From contig JBDIVM010000003.1 in assembly GCA_039805905.1 (NCBI GenBank), positions 337,311 through 401,310 on the forward strand: a stretch of 64,000 nucleotides of DNA, read 5' to 3'. Below the pieces are notes generated by a model. It saw only the letters and a program-made list of their open reading frames with translations. It made no database searches and was not told the DNA's origin. Positions 7,955 to 17,276 of the stretch are shown piece by piece (the stretch's first letter is position 1; every line of letters begins with the position of its first letter). The stretch is from Thermohalobaculum sp039805905. Its GTDB lineage: Bacteria > Pseudomonadota > Alphaproteobacteria > Rhodobacterales > Rhodobacteraceae. A program made the position numbers and the translations under genes.

Positions 7955-8683
7955 GTGACCGGCCATCCCAGCGGTGCTCCCTGGCGCAACTTCTATGGCC
8001 GCCGTCACGGCAAGACCCTGCGCAAGGGCCAGCGCGGGCTGCTGGAGCACGGGCTGGCCGGGCTTGCGCCGAAGGGCGTGAGCTGGGCCGAGAACCCCCA
8101 GCGCCGTCCGATCGACCCGCAGGCGCTGTTCCTGCCGTTGCCCTCGGGCCGGCCGCGTGAGATCTGGCTCGAGATCGGCTTCGGCGGCGGCGAGCACATG
8201 ATGGCCGTGGCGAGGGCGCACCCCGCGGTCGGGATCATCGGCTGCGAGGCCTTCATCAACGGCGTGGTCATGCTGCTCGCGCGCATCGAGCGGGCCGGCG
8301 TGGCGAACCTCGCCATCCATCCGGGCGACGCGCGCGACCTGATGGATGTCCTGCCGGACGGGTCGGTGGCGCAGGTCTTCCTGCTCTATCCCGATCCCTG
8401 GCCGAAGAGACGCCATCACAAGCGGCGGTTCATCAGCCCCGCGAACCTGGACCAGCTTGCTCGCATCGTGGCGGAAGGCGGGCTGCTGCGGGTGGCCACC
8501 GACATCCCCGACTATGTGCGCCATACGCTCGAGGCGGTCGCGCGCGACGGGCGATTCGCCTGGACCGCCGAGCGGGCCGCCGACTGGAGGAATGCATGGC
8601 CCGGATGGCCGTCGACCCGCTACGAGGCGAAGGCGCTGCGCGAGGGGCGGCAGCCACATTACCTGGTTTTCAGGCGAAACTGA
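7955..8683 (+). CDS. trmB: tRNA (guanine-N7-)-methyltransferase TrmB
   Basis: A 242-residue SAM-dependent enzyme that methylates G46 in the variable loop of tRNAs. The N-terminus contains RNFYGRRHGKTLR, typical of alphaproteobacterial TrmB. The SAM-binding motif is LEIGFGGGEHM, and the family signature VFLLYPDPWPKRRHHKRRF is present. Translation starts at GTG7955. It follows a small lipoprotein gene by 18 bases and ends before a structured intergenic region. Confidence 0.95.
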   Translation: MTGHPSGAPWRNFYGRRHGKTLRKGQRGLLEHGLAGLAPKGVSWAENPQRRPIDPQALFLPLPSGRPREIWLEIGFGGGEHMMAVARAHPAVGIIGCEAFINGVVMLLARIERAGVANLAIHPGDARDLMDVLPDGSVAQVFLLYPDPWPKRRHHKRRFISPANLDQLARIVAEGGLLRVATDIPDYVRHTLEAVARDGRFAWTAERAADWRNAWPGWPSTRYEAKALREGRQPHYLVFRRN

Positions 8684-8883
8684 CACGATTTCGCCCAACT
8701 CCTCCGGTTGTGCGGGACCGGCCGGCACAATTAAGGCGGGAATCGGGCGGATCGTGCCGCAACCCTGCCCCGTTCCCCGGCGATCTTGCAGATGCGGCGT
8801 CGCGTTTGGTTCGGTTCCGATCGCCGCACGTTCGGGCGATCGAGCGGGCCGACGCGAATCCGGTGCTGTGTGCGTAGCGTAAG
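8684..8883 (+). other. Structured intergenic region between trmB and aroA
   Basis: No open reading frame of interest lies here. A hairpin TTGTGC/GCACAA (8708-8713/8725-8730) followed by TTAA could be the trmB transcript end. Further on, CGGCGATC (8778-8785) pairs with GATCGCCG (8819-8826), an 8-bp perfect stem. The region then runs through GTGTGCGTAGCGTAAGG into a strong terminator. This may be a long trmB 3' UTR or a separate small RNA; I saw no convincing promoter. Confidence 0.4.
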
Positions 8884-8916
8884 GGCGCTGACCCAGTGTT
8901 CCGGGTCAGCGCCTTT
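8884..8916 (+). terminator. Rho-independent terminator before aroA
   Basis: GGCGCTGACCC (8884-8894) and GGGTCAGCGCC (8903-8913) form a perfect 11-bp GC-rich stem with an 8-base loop, followed by TTT. This is the strongest hairpin of its kind in this part of the window. It lies 200 bases after trmB and 77 bases before aroA. The short T tract is typical of high-GC genomes. Confidence 0.7.
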
Positions 8917-8993
8917 GGCGTTGCGTGATGGGTGGACGGCGCAGCGGCGTTCGCGCTAAATGCCCCTCCGATCCCGCTCCGGAGCACCGCCCC

Positions 8994-10331
8994 ATGTCCC
9001 ATTCCGCGCCAGCCGTCTCCGTCGCGTCGCGGCGATCCGTCCGGCTGTCCGGACGGGCGGACGTGCCGGGCGACAAGTCGGTGTCGCATCGCGCGCTGAT
9101 CCTCGGCACGCTCGCGGTTGGCGAGACGAGGGCGAGCGGGCTGCTCGAGGGCGAGGATGTGCTCGGCACCGCGCGGGCGATGCGCGCCTTCGGTGCCGAG
9201 GTGACGCGCCATGGCGACGGCGTCTGGAGCGTCCACGGTGTCGGTGTCGGCGGGCTGGCCGAGCCCGAGGACGTGGTCGACTGCGGCAATGCCGGCACCG
9301 GCGTCCGCCTGATCATGGGCATGATGGCAACCACGGCGATCAGCGCCACCTTCACCGGCGATGCCTCGCTGCGCCGCCGCCCGATGGGCCGCATCCTCGA
9401 GCCGCTGACGCTGTTCGGCGCGCACTCCGCGGGCCGCGCCGGCGGGCTCCTGCCGCTGACCCTGACCGGGGCGCGCAAGCCGGTGCCGGTGGAATACGCC
9501 CTGCCGGTGCCCTCGGCGCAGGTGAAGTCCGCGGTGCTGCTCGCCGGGCTCAACGCCCCCGGCGAGACCGTGGTGATCGAGCGCGAGGCGACCCGCGACC
9601 ATACGGAGCGGATGCTGCGGGGCTTCGGTGCCCGCGTCACGGTCGAGCATCTTTCCGGGGGCCGGGCGATCCGTCTCACCGGCCAGCCGGAGCTCGCGCC
9701 GCTGACCATCGCCGTGCCGCGCGACCCGTCCTCGGCCGCCTTCCCGGTGGCCGCGGCACTGATCGCAGAAGGCTCCGAAATCCTCGTTCCCAGCATCTGC
9801 CTGAACCCGACCCGCGCCGGCCTCTACCAGACGCTGGCCGAGATGGGCGCCGACATCGTGCATGAGAGCCCGCGCGAGGAAGGCGGCGAGCCGGTGGCCG
9901 ACCTCCGTGTGCGTTTCTCGGCGCTGAAGGGCGTCGAGGTTCCGCCGGAGCGGGCGGCGAGCATGATCGACGAATACCCGGTGCTGGCCGCCGTCGCCGC
10001 CTGCGCCGAGGGCAACACCGTGATGCGCGGAATCGGCGAGCTTCGGGTGAAGGAATCCGACCGGATCTCCGCCATGGCCGCCGGGCTCCGCGCCAACGGG
10101 GTCGATGTCACCGAGGAGCGGGACGGCATGACCGTGCATGGCCGCGGGCCGGACGGTGTGCCGGGCGGGGCGACGGTGGCGACCCATCTCGACCACCGGA
10201 TTGCCATGTCGTTTCTCGTGCTGGGCCTTGCAGCCCGCGCGCCGATCACGGTGGACGACGCGACGCCGATCGCCACCAGCTTCCCCGGCTTCCTGCCGAT
10301 GATGCGGGGGCTCGGGGCGGATGTCGGGTAG
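8994..10331 (+). CDS. aroA: 3-phosphoshikimate 1-carboxyvinyltransferase (EPSP synthase, class II type)
   Basis: A 445-residue EPSP synthase of the shikimate pathway, joining phosphoenolpyruvate to shikimate-3-phosphate. Class II signatures are present: RDHTE (201-205), SAQVK (174-178) and NPTR (271-274). The PEP-site motif is NAGTG (99-103), with Gly at the position where the Agrobacterium CP4 enzyme has Ala, so insensitivity to glyphosate cannot be assumed. ATG8994 follows GGAG at 8981-8984. The order aroA-cmk-rpsA is classical for alpha- and gammaproteobacteria. Its 3' end abuts or overlaps cmk. Confidence 0.96.
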   Translation: MSHSAPAVSVASRRSVRLSGRADVPGDKSVSHRALILGTLAVGETRASGLLEGEDVLGTARAMRAFGAEVTRHGDGVWSVHGVGVGGLAEPEDVVDCGNAGTGVRLIMGMMATTAISATFTGDASLRRRPMGRILEPLTLFGAHSAGRAGGLLPLTLTGARKPVPVEYALPVPSAQVKSAVLLAGLNAPGETVVIEREATRDHTERMLRGFGARVTVEHLSGGRAIRLTGQPELAPLTIAVPRDPSSAAFPVAAALIAEGSEILVPSICLNPTRAGLYQTLAEMGADIVHESPREEGGEPVADLRVRFSALKGVEVPPERAASMIDEYPVLAAVAACAEGNTVMRGIGELRVKESDRISAMAAGLRANGVDVTEERDGMTVHGRGPDGVPGGATVATHLDHRIAMSFLVLGLAARAPITVDDATPIATSFPGFLPMMRGLGADVG

Positions 10332-10341
10332 GCCGGTCGCG

Positions 10342-10995
10342 ATGCACTTCACCGTCGCCATCGACGGCCCGGCGGCCGCCGGCAAGGGAACCATCGCCCG
10401 GGCGGTGGCAGGACGCTTCGGCTTCGCCCATCTCGACACCGGACTGCTCTATCGCGCGGTCGGGCGCAAGACGCTGGAGCAGGGCCGCGGCGTTCTGGAC
10501 GAGGGGCTGGCCGAACTGGTGGCCCGCGAACTGACCGAAGCCGATCTCGACGAGGCTCGCCTGCGCGGGGCGCTGGTTGCCAATGCCGCCTCGAAGGTAG
10601 CGGCGATGCCGGGCGTCCGCCGGGCGCTGCTCGAGTTCCAGCGACGCTTTGCCGCGCGGGAAGGCGGCGCGGTGCTCGACGGGCGCGACATCGGCACGGT
10701 GGTGTGCCCGGGGGCGGAGGTAAAGCTCTATGTCGTCGCAGATGACGAGACCCGCGCCAGGCGGCGCCACCGGGAGCTTGCCGGGCGCGGCGAGACAGTG
10801 AGCGTCGAGCAGGTGCTGGCCGATCTTCGCAGCCGCGACGCCCGTGATGCGGGCCGGGCCTATGCGCCGATGCGCCGGGCCGACGACGCCCACTTGCTGG
10901 ACACGACGGAATTGGCTATAGACGCCGCCGTCGCCAAGGCGGCGCAGATCATCGAGCAGGCACTGAGCCGGGCAAGCAGGCAAGGTCCCGGCTGA
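10342..10995 (+). CDS. cmk: Cytidylate kinase
   Basis: A 217-residue kinase that phosphorylates CMP and dCMP. The P-loop GPAAAGKGT is at residues 9-17, and the family segment HLDTGLLYRAVG follows, with DGRDIGTVVCPGAEVKLY in the second half. ATG10342 gives the usual family N-terminus; ATG10321, which would overlap aroA by 11 bp, is also possible. It sits between aroA and rpsA, and the close spacing suggests an operon with aroA. Confidence 0.95.
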   Translation: MHFTVAIDGPAAAGKGTIARAVAGRFGFAHLDTGLLYRAVGRKTLEQGRGVLDEGLAELVARELTEADLDEARLRGALVANAASKVAAMPGVRRALLEFQRRFAAREGGAVLDGRDIGTVVCPGAEVKLYVVADDETRARRRHRELAGRGETVSVEQVLADLRSRDARDAGRAYAPMRRADDAHLLDTTELAIDAAVAKAAQIIEQALSRASRQGPG

Positions 10996-11085
10996 GTGGC
11001 GTTTTGCGTTTCGTGCCGAGCAACCACCTGAAGACCGCCGGAGACAACCGGCAGGCCGGCAAAACACGGATAGGAGACTTTCTAT

Positions 11086-12771
11086 ATGCCCGCTACCGCC
11101 TCCATGGAGGAATTCGAGACTCTTCTGAACGAGAGCCTCAAGAGGGAGACCCCCGAAGAGGGCTCCGTCGTCAAGGGAACGGTGATCGCCATCGAGAACG
11201 GACAGGCGATCATCGACGTCGGCTTCAAGGTCGAAGGCCGCGTCGATCTGAAGGAATTCGCCGCCCCCGGGCGATCAGCCGAGATTGCCGTGGGCGATGT
11301 GGTCGAGGTGTTCCTGGATCGGGTCGAGAACGCCAGGGGCGAGGCGGCGATCAGCCGCGACAAGGCCCGCCGCGAGGAGGCCTGGGACAAGCTGGAGAAG
11401 GCGAACGAGAAGCAGGAGCGGGTCGAGGGAACGATCTTCGGCCGCGTGAAGGGCGGGTTCACCGTCGATCTCGGCGGCGCCGTCGCCTTCCTGCCCGGAA
11501 GCCAGATCGATGTCCGGCCGGTGCGCGATGTCGGCCCGCTGATGGGCATGCCGCAGCCATTCCAGATCCTGAAGATGGACCGCCGGCGCGGCAACATCGT
11601 CGTGTCGCGCCGCGCCGTGCTCGAGGAGAGCCGCGCCGAGCAGCGCGCCGAGATCGTCGGCAAGCTGCATGAGGGCGACGTGGTCGACGGCGTGGTCAAG
11701 AACGTCACCGATTACGGCGCCTTCGTGGACCTCGGCGGCGTCGACGGGCTGCTGCACGTCACCGACATGGCGTGGAGGCGCGTCAACCACCCGTCCGAGA
11801 TCGTCAACATCGGCGAGACGATCAAGGTGCAGGTGATCCGGGTCAACAAGGAGACCCAGCGCATCAGCCTCGGCATGAAGCAGCTGATGGCCGATCCCTG
11901 GGACAGCGTCGAGACCAAGTACCCGGTGGGCGCCAGGTTCACCGGCCGCGTCACCAACATCACCGACTACGGCGCCTTCGTCGAGCTGGAGCCGGGGGTC
12001 GAGGGCCTCGTGCACGTCTCCGAGATGTCCTGGACCAAGAAGAACGCCCATCCCGGCAAGATCGTCTCCACCTCCCAGGAGGTCGAGGTCATGGTCCTGG
12101 ATGTCGACTCGCAGAAACGGCGGGTGAGCCTCGGTCTCAAACAGTGCATGGCGAACCCGTGGGAGAGCTTCGCGGCGACCCATCCGTCGGGGACCGAGAT
12201 CGAGGGCGAGGTCAAGAACATCACCGAGTTCGGCCTGTTCGTCGGGCTCGATGGCGACATCGACGGCATGGTGCACCTCTCGGACCTCAGCTGGGACCGC
12301 CCGGGCGAGCAGGCGATCCAGGAGTTCAAGAAGGGCGACATGGTCAAGGCCGTGGTGCTCGACGTGGACACCGACAAGGAGCGCATCTCGCTCGGCATCA
12401 AGCAGCTCGCCGGCGACCCCTTTGCCTCCGCGACCAAGGGGGTGAAGCGCGGCCAGGTCGTGACCGTGACTGTCACGGCGATCGAGGATGGCGGCATCGA
12501 GGTCGAGTACGACGGCATGAAGTCGTTCATCCGCCGCTCGGATCTCAGCCGCGACCGCTCGGAGCAGCGCCCGGACCGGTTCTCGGTCGGCGACCGGGTG
12601 GATGCCAAGATCACCACGATCGACAAGGCCGCCCGCAAGATCGGCCTGTCGATCAAGGCGCGCGAGATCGAGGAGGAGAAGGAGGCCGTCGAGCAGTACG
12701 GCTCGTCCGATTCCGGCGCCTCGCTCGGCGACATCCTGGGCGCTGCGCTGAAGCAGCAGCAGAAGCAGTGA
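11086..12771 (+). CDS. rpsA: 30S ribosomal protein S1
   Basis: A 561-residue S1 protein, which binds mRNA on the 30S subunit and helps initiation. Six S1/OB-fold repeats can be followed, at about residues 25-90, 108-175, 195-265, 282-352, 369-440 and 455-525. Repeats 3-5 show the consensus NVTDYGAFVDLGGVDGLLH, NITDYGAFVELEPGVEGLVH and NITEFGLFVGLDGDIDGMVH. The length equals that of other proteobacterial S1 proteins. AGGAGAC (11071-11077) precedes ATG11086. The 90-base leader has a possible long-range stem (GTTTTGC at 11001, GCAAAAC at 11059), of interest because S1 is autoregulated in E. coli. Confidence 0.98.
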   Translation: MPATASMEEFETLLNESLKRETPEEGSVVKGTVIAIENGQAIIDVGFKVEGRVDLKEFAAPGRSAEIAVGDVVEVFLDRVENARGEAAISRDKARREEAWDKLEKANEKQERVEGTIFGRVKGGFTVDLGGAVAFLPGSQIDVRPVRDVGPLMGMPQPFQILKMDRRRGNIVVSRRAVLEESRAEQRAEIVGKLHEGDVVDGVVKNVTDYGAFVDLGGVDGLLHVTDMAWRRVNHPSEIVNIGETIKVQVIRVNKETQRISLGMKQLMADPWDSVETKYPVGARFTGRVTNITDYGAFVELEPGVEGLVHVSEMSWTKKNAHPGKIVSTSQEVEVMVLDVDSQKRRVSLGLKQCMANPWESFAATHPSGTEIEGEVKNITEFGLFVGLDGDIDGMVHLSDLSWDRPGEQAIQEFKKGDMVKAVVLDVDTDKERISLGIKQLAGDPFASATKGVKRGQVVTVTVTAIEDGGIEVEYDGMKSFIRRSDLSRDRSEQRPDRFSVGDRVDAKITTIDKAARKIGLSIKAREIEEEKEAVEQYGSSDSGASLGDILGAALKQQQKQ

Positions 12772-12799
12772 TCGCGCCCGCCCGTGGCGTGACCTGACG

Positions 12800-13708
12800 A
12801 TGAGCGCGACAGCGGACCTCATCCTTGAGCGGCGCCGGGTCCGGCGCCGCCTCGCATTCTGGCGGATCGCCGCGATCGTGCTCGCGGTGGTCGCCGCCAT
12901 CGCCCTGCTCCCGGACCGGGAACGCCCGGCCCTCGTCGACCACCTCGCCCGCATCCGGATCGAGGGGTTGATCCTCGACGATCCGGCCAGGGGCGAGGAA
13001 CTGGCCCGCCTGGCCGAGTCCGAGCGGGTCAAGGGTGTGATCATGCAGATCAACAGCCCGGGCGGGACGGTTGCCGCCTCGGAGGCGCTCTACGAGGACC
13101 TGCGCCGGATCGCAGAGCGGAAGCCCGTCGTGGCTGTCATGTCCGAAGTCGGGGCCTCGGGCGCCTATATCGCGGCGATCGCCGCAGACCATATCGTTGC
13201 CCGCGGCAACTCGCTGACCGGATCGATCGGCGTCGTTGCCGAGATCCCGAATGTCGCCGGGCTGATGGAGAAACTCGGCATCGACGTGACCCGGGTGAAG
13301 AGCGCGCCGCTGAAGGCCGAGCCAAGCTTCACCACACGCCCGGATGACGCTGTGCTGGAGGCCGAGCGGGCGCTGATCGCCGACAGCTACGCCTGGTTCA
13401 GGGAGCTGGTCGCCGGCCGGCGCGGCCTCGACGACGCGGCGCTGGAGACGGTTGCCGACGGGCGCGTCTTCACCGGCCGTCAGGCCGTTGCGAACGGCCT
13501 GATCGACGCGATCGGCGGCGAGCGGACGGCCCGCGAATGGCTCGTGGCCGAGCACGACCTGCCCGAGTCGATGCGCGTAATTGATTATGACTGGGGCGAA
13601 TCGCTGTTGCCCTGGCCAGCGTCGATGCTGGAGGAATCGCTCGCTGGCTTGCTGCCCGAGACCCCGGTTCTGCCGGGTGGAACACGGCTATATGCCGTAA
13701 TTTACTAG
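12800..13708 (+). CDS. sppA: Signal peptide peptidase SppA (S49 family)
   Basis: A 302-residue single-domain SppA that degrades cleaved signal peptides in the inner membrane. One N-terminal transmembrane helix (about residues 22-40) follows an Arg-rich cytoplasmic start. The periplasmic S49 core contains INSPGGTVAASEALYED, the nucleophile Ser120 in SEVGASGAYIAA, and the probable base Lys172 in SAPLKAEP. It has the short bacterial architecture, half the size of E. coli SppA. It starts 28 bases after rpsA, and the rpsA-sppA-ihfB order is typical of Rhodobacterales. Confidence 0.92.
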   Translation: MSATADLILERRRVRRRLAFWRIAAIVLAVVAAIALLPDRERPALVDHLARIRIEGLILDDPARGEELARLAESERVKGVIMQINSPGGTVAASEALYEDLRRIAERKPVVAVMSEVGASGAYIAAIAADHIVARGNSLTGSIGVVAEIPNVAGLMEKLGIDVTRVKSAPLKAEPSFTTRPDDAVLEAERALIADSYAWFRELVAGRRGLDDAALETVADGRVFTGRQAVANGLIDAIGGERTAREWLVAEHDLPESMRVIDYDWGESLLPWPASMLEESLAGLLPETPVLPGGTRLYAVIY

Positions 13709-13814
13709 GAAAGTCCGCCTCGGACATTGACGGCAGGCGATTTCGCGTGACAGCTTCGGAGGCCGGACGTGACGGCTGAGGAATCACACCCAGGTGATTG
13801 ACCGGGGGAACGCC

Positions 13815-14099
13815 ATGATCAAATCCGAACTCATCCAGCAGATTGCAGAAGACAACCCGCATCTTTACCAGCGGGACGTTGAGCGCATTGTTTCGACCCT
13901 GTTCGAGGAGATTACCGCCGCGCTCGCGCGCGGCGATCGCGTCGAGTTGCGTGGGTTCGGAGCCTTCTCGGTAAAGCAGCGCGATGCCCGGCAGGGGCGC
14001 AATCCGCGCACCGGCGCGGCAGTGCCGGTACCGCAGAAGGTCGTCCCCTTCTTCAAGGCGGGCAAGGAGCTGCGCGAACGGATGAACAAGCCGGGCTGA
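13815..14099 (+). CDS. ihfB: Integration host factor subunit beta
   Basis: A 94-residue DNA-bending protein that pairs with IhfA. The N-terminus MIKSELIQQIAEDNPHL and the beta-arm RNPRTGAAVPVP, with its intercalating proline region, identify IhfB and not HU. ATG13815 has GGGGGAA 4 bases upstream and gives the standard length; ATG13794 in the same frame lacks this. It lies 106 bases downstream of sppA and 25 bases before the lapA-like gene. Confidence 0.96.
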   Translation: MIKSELIQQIAEDNPHLYQRDVERIVSTLFEEITAALARGDRVELRGFGAFSVKQRDARQGRNPRTGAAVPVPQKVVPFFKAGKELRERMNKPG

Positions 14100-14124
14100 A
14101 CCGCCCGGCACGACCGGGAATGGG

Positions 14125-14466
14125 ATGATGCGGACGATCAAGCTGTTCGTGCTCTGCGTGCTGGCGATGGTGCTCGTCGCGCTCGGGGTCGCCAACATGG
14201 CCCTGGTGGACCTCTACCTGATGCCGCCGTCGCTGTTCGGCGACCGCTTCGGTGTCAGGGGCGTACCGCTGGCGGCAGTGATCCTGGCGGCTGTGCTGCT
14301 GGGCATCGTCATCGGCCAGGTGCTGGAATGGATGCGCGAGCGCAAGCACCGCGTGACTGCCGACGCGAAGCGTCGCGAGATCGTCCAGCTCCGCCAGGAG
14401 GTGACCAAGCTCCGTGCCAGGACCGGGGGCGGGGTGCAGGACCTGCCCCGGATCCCAGCTCCCTGA
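14125..14466 (+). CDS. LapA-domain (DUF1049) membrane protein
   Basis: A 113-residue membrane protein of the LapA/DUF1049 type. It has two hydrophobic helices (residues ~5-27 and ~48-68), followed by a basic, coiled-coil-prone C-terminus (WMRERKHRVTADAKRREI). Proteins of this kind are placed next to ihfB in many Proteobacteria; in E. coli LapA works with LapB in controlling lipopolysaccharide synthesis. A role in this organism is inferred. It starts 25 bases after ihfB and is followed by trpF within 22 bases. Confidence 0.85.
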   Translation: MMRTIKLFVLCVLAMVLVALGVANMALVDLYLMPPSLFGDRFGVRGVPLAAVILAAVLLGIVIGQVLEWMRERKHRVTADAKRREIVQLRQEVTKLRARTGGGVQDLPRIPAP

Positions 14467-14488
14467 GGCTGAGGCCGGCAGGGCCGAA

Positions 14489-15136
14489 ATGCGCGTCAAG
14501 ATCTGCGGGCTGACCGGTGCGGACGCGGTGGCGCATGCCGCCGCGGCAGGCGCGGCCTATCTCGGCTTCGTGTTCTACCCGCCCTCGCCGCGCGCGCTGG
14601 AGCCGGAACAGGCGCGCGAACTGGTCCTCGCCGCGCCCGCGGGGATCGCCCGGGTGGCTCTGGTGGTCGATGCAGGAGACGATTTCCTCGAGCGGCTCCT
14701 CGACCGGGTGCCGGTCGACATGCTCCAGCTCCACGGGTCCGAGAGCCCGGAACGCGTGACCGCAATCCGGCGTCTCTCCGGCCTGCCGGTGATGAAGGCG
14801 CTGGGACTGCGCGAGGCGGCCGATCTCGCCGCGATCGACCGCTATGCGGCGGTGGCCGACCAGCTTCTGATCGACGCGAAGCCGCCAGAGGGCGCGGCGC
14901 TGCCCGGCGGCAATGCCGTGCCCTTCGACTGGCGGCTGATCGCCGGGCGGCGCTGGCCGGTGCCCTGGATGCTGGCGGGCGGGCTGACGCCCGCGAACGT
15001 CGCCGCGGCGGTGCGCCTGACCGGTGCACGCCAGGTCGACGTCTCGTCCGGCGTCGAGAGCGCGCCCGGCGTCAAGGACCCGGCGAAGGTGACAGCGTTC
15101 ATCCGGGCGGCGCAGGGTGCGGCGGACGCCGCATGA
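14489..15136 (+). CDS. trpF: Phosphoribosylanthranilate isomerase
   Basis: A 215-residue (beta/alpha)8 enzyme that rearranges N-(5-phosphoribosyl)anthranilate in tryptophan synthesis. The start MRVKICGLTGADAV holds the catalytic Cys6. Asp126 would lie in QLLIDAKPP, and GGLTPANVAAAV is the phosphate-binding loop, followed by DVSSGVESAPGVKD. ATG14489 was chosen because the family begins right at this motif, although the frame is open upstream. Its stop overlaps the next gene by 4 bp (ATGA). Confidence 0.96.
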   Translation: MRVKICGLTGADAVAHAAAAGAAYLGFVFYPPSPRALEPEQARELVLAAPAGIARVALVVDAGDDFLERLLDRVPVDMLQLHGSESPERVTAIRRLSGLPVMKALGLREAADLAAIDRYAAVADQLLIDAKPPEGAALPGGNAVPFDWRLIAGRRWPVPWMLAGGLTPANVAAAVRLTGARQVDVSSGVESAPGVKDPAKVTAFIRAAQGAADAA

Positions 15137-15576
15137 TCATCCGCGAGGCGACCGGGGCCGACATCGAGGCGATCGTCCTCCTCCTCGCCGATGACGGGCT
15201 GGGGCGCGGCCGGGAGCGGCCCGGCGACCCGGCCTATGCGCGCGCCTCCCGGGCGATGTCGGCCCAGCCGGGCAATGTCTATCTGGTGGCCGAGGACGAT
15301 AGCGGAGTGATCGGCTGCCTGCAGTACACCCGCATCCACGGCTTGTCGCGCACCGGTGCGGCGCGGGCGCAGATCGAGGGGGTGCGGGTCAGTGCCGCCC
15401 GGCGCGGCGCCGGGATCGGGGAGGCGCTGATGCGGGCGGCGATTGCGCGGGCGCGGGCGGATGGCTGCGCGCTGGTGCAGCTCACCACGGACCGGGCGCG
15501 GGCGGATGCCCACCGATTCTACCAGCGGCTGGGTTTCGTGGCGAGCCATTGGGGCATGAAGCTTGATCCGGGATGA
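15133..15576 (+). CDS. GNAT family N-acetyltransferase
   Basis: A 147-residue GNAT enzyme with the acetyl-CoA pyrophosphate loop VSAARRGAGIGEALM and the C-terminal TTDRARADAHRFYQRLGF. The substrate is not known; this subgroup contains free amino-acid and small-molecule acetyltransferases. Its ATG overlaps the trpF stop by 4 bp, so it is translationally coupled to tryptophan genes, with trpB 58 bases downstream. That position suggests co-expression with trp genes, but gives no direct proof of a role in the pathway. Confidence 0.85.
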   Translation: MIIREATGADIEAIVLLLADDGLGRGRERPGDPAYARASRAMSAQPGNVYLVAEDDSGVIGCLQYTRIHGLSRTGAARAQIEGVRVSAARRGAGIGEALMRAAIARARADGCALVQLTTDRARADAHRFYQRLGFVASHWGMKLDPG

Positions 15577-15634
15577 CGGATCGGATTCCGGGCGCTAAAG
15601 AGAGGCGCGGGTTTCCGACCGGAGCACGACTGCC

Positions 15635-16855
<1,221 letters not shown>

Positions 16856-16865
16856 AGGACATCAC

Positions 16866-17249
16866 GTGGCGAAGTTCAACATCGGGGACCTGGTGGTCCT
16901 GAAATCCGGCTCGATGCGCATGTGCGTCGAGACCGCCGACGATGAGGCGATCTCGACCGTCTGGTGCAACGAGGGCGTGATCGGGCGCGACCGGTTCGAC
17001 CCGGCGCTCCTCAACAAGTGGGAGTATCGCGAGGACGACGCCGGCCGCCCAAGGGCGCCGCGCGGCGACCGCGGAGATCGCGACGGCGGCGGCGGGCGCA
17101 AGCCCCCCTATCGCGGCGACCGGGACCGGGACGACCGGGGCGAGCGCGGCGGCGATCGGGGGGCCAAGGGTGGCGACGAGCGGCCGCGCAAGACCGGCTG
17201 GGACGGCAAGCCGCGCCAGAAGAAGTATTTCCGCAAGGACGAGGACTGA
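16866..17249 (+). CDS. DUF2158 protein with charged RGD/RDR-rich tail
   Basis: A 127-residue protein in two parts. Residues 1-60 form a DUF2158/YodC-like domain starting FNIGDLVVLKSGSMRMCVE. Residues ~60-127 are almost entirely Arg, Gly and Asp (RGDRGDRDGGGGR, YRGDRDRDDRGERGGDRG) and end in KKYFRKDED. Such RG-rich tails are common in RNA-binding proteins, so nucleic-acid binding is a reasonable inference. GTG16866 is 7 bases after GAAGGA. The gene sits 10 bases after trpB and before trpA. Its function is unknown. Confidence 0.75.
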   Translation: MAKFNIGDLVVLKSGSMRMCVETADDEAISTVWCNEGVIGRDRFDPALLNKWEYREDDAGRPRAPRGDRGDRDGGGGRKPPYRGDRDRDDRGERGGDRGAKGGDERPRKTGWDGKPRQKKYFRKDED

Positions 17250-17276
17250 TCTCGTCCTGATGCGCGGCGCCGGAAA

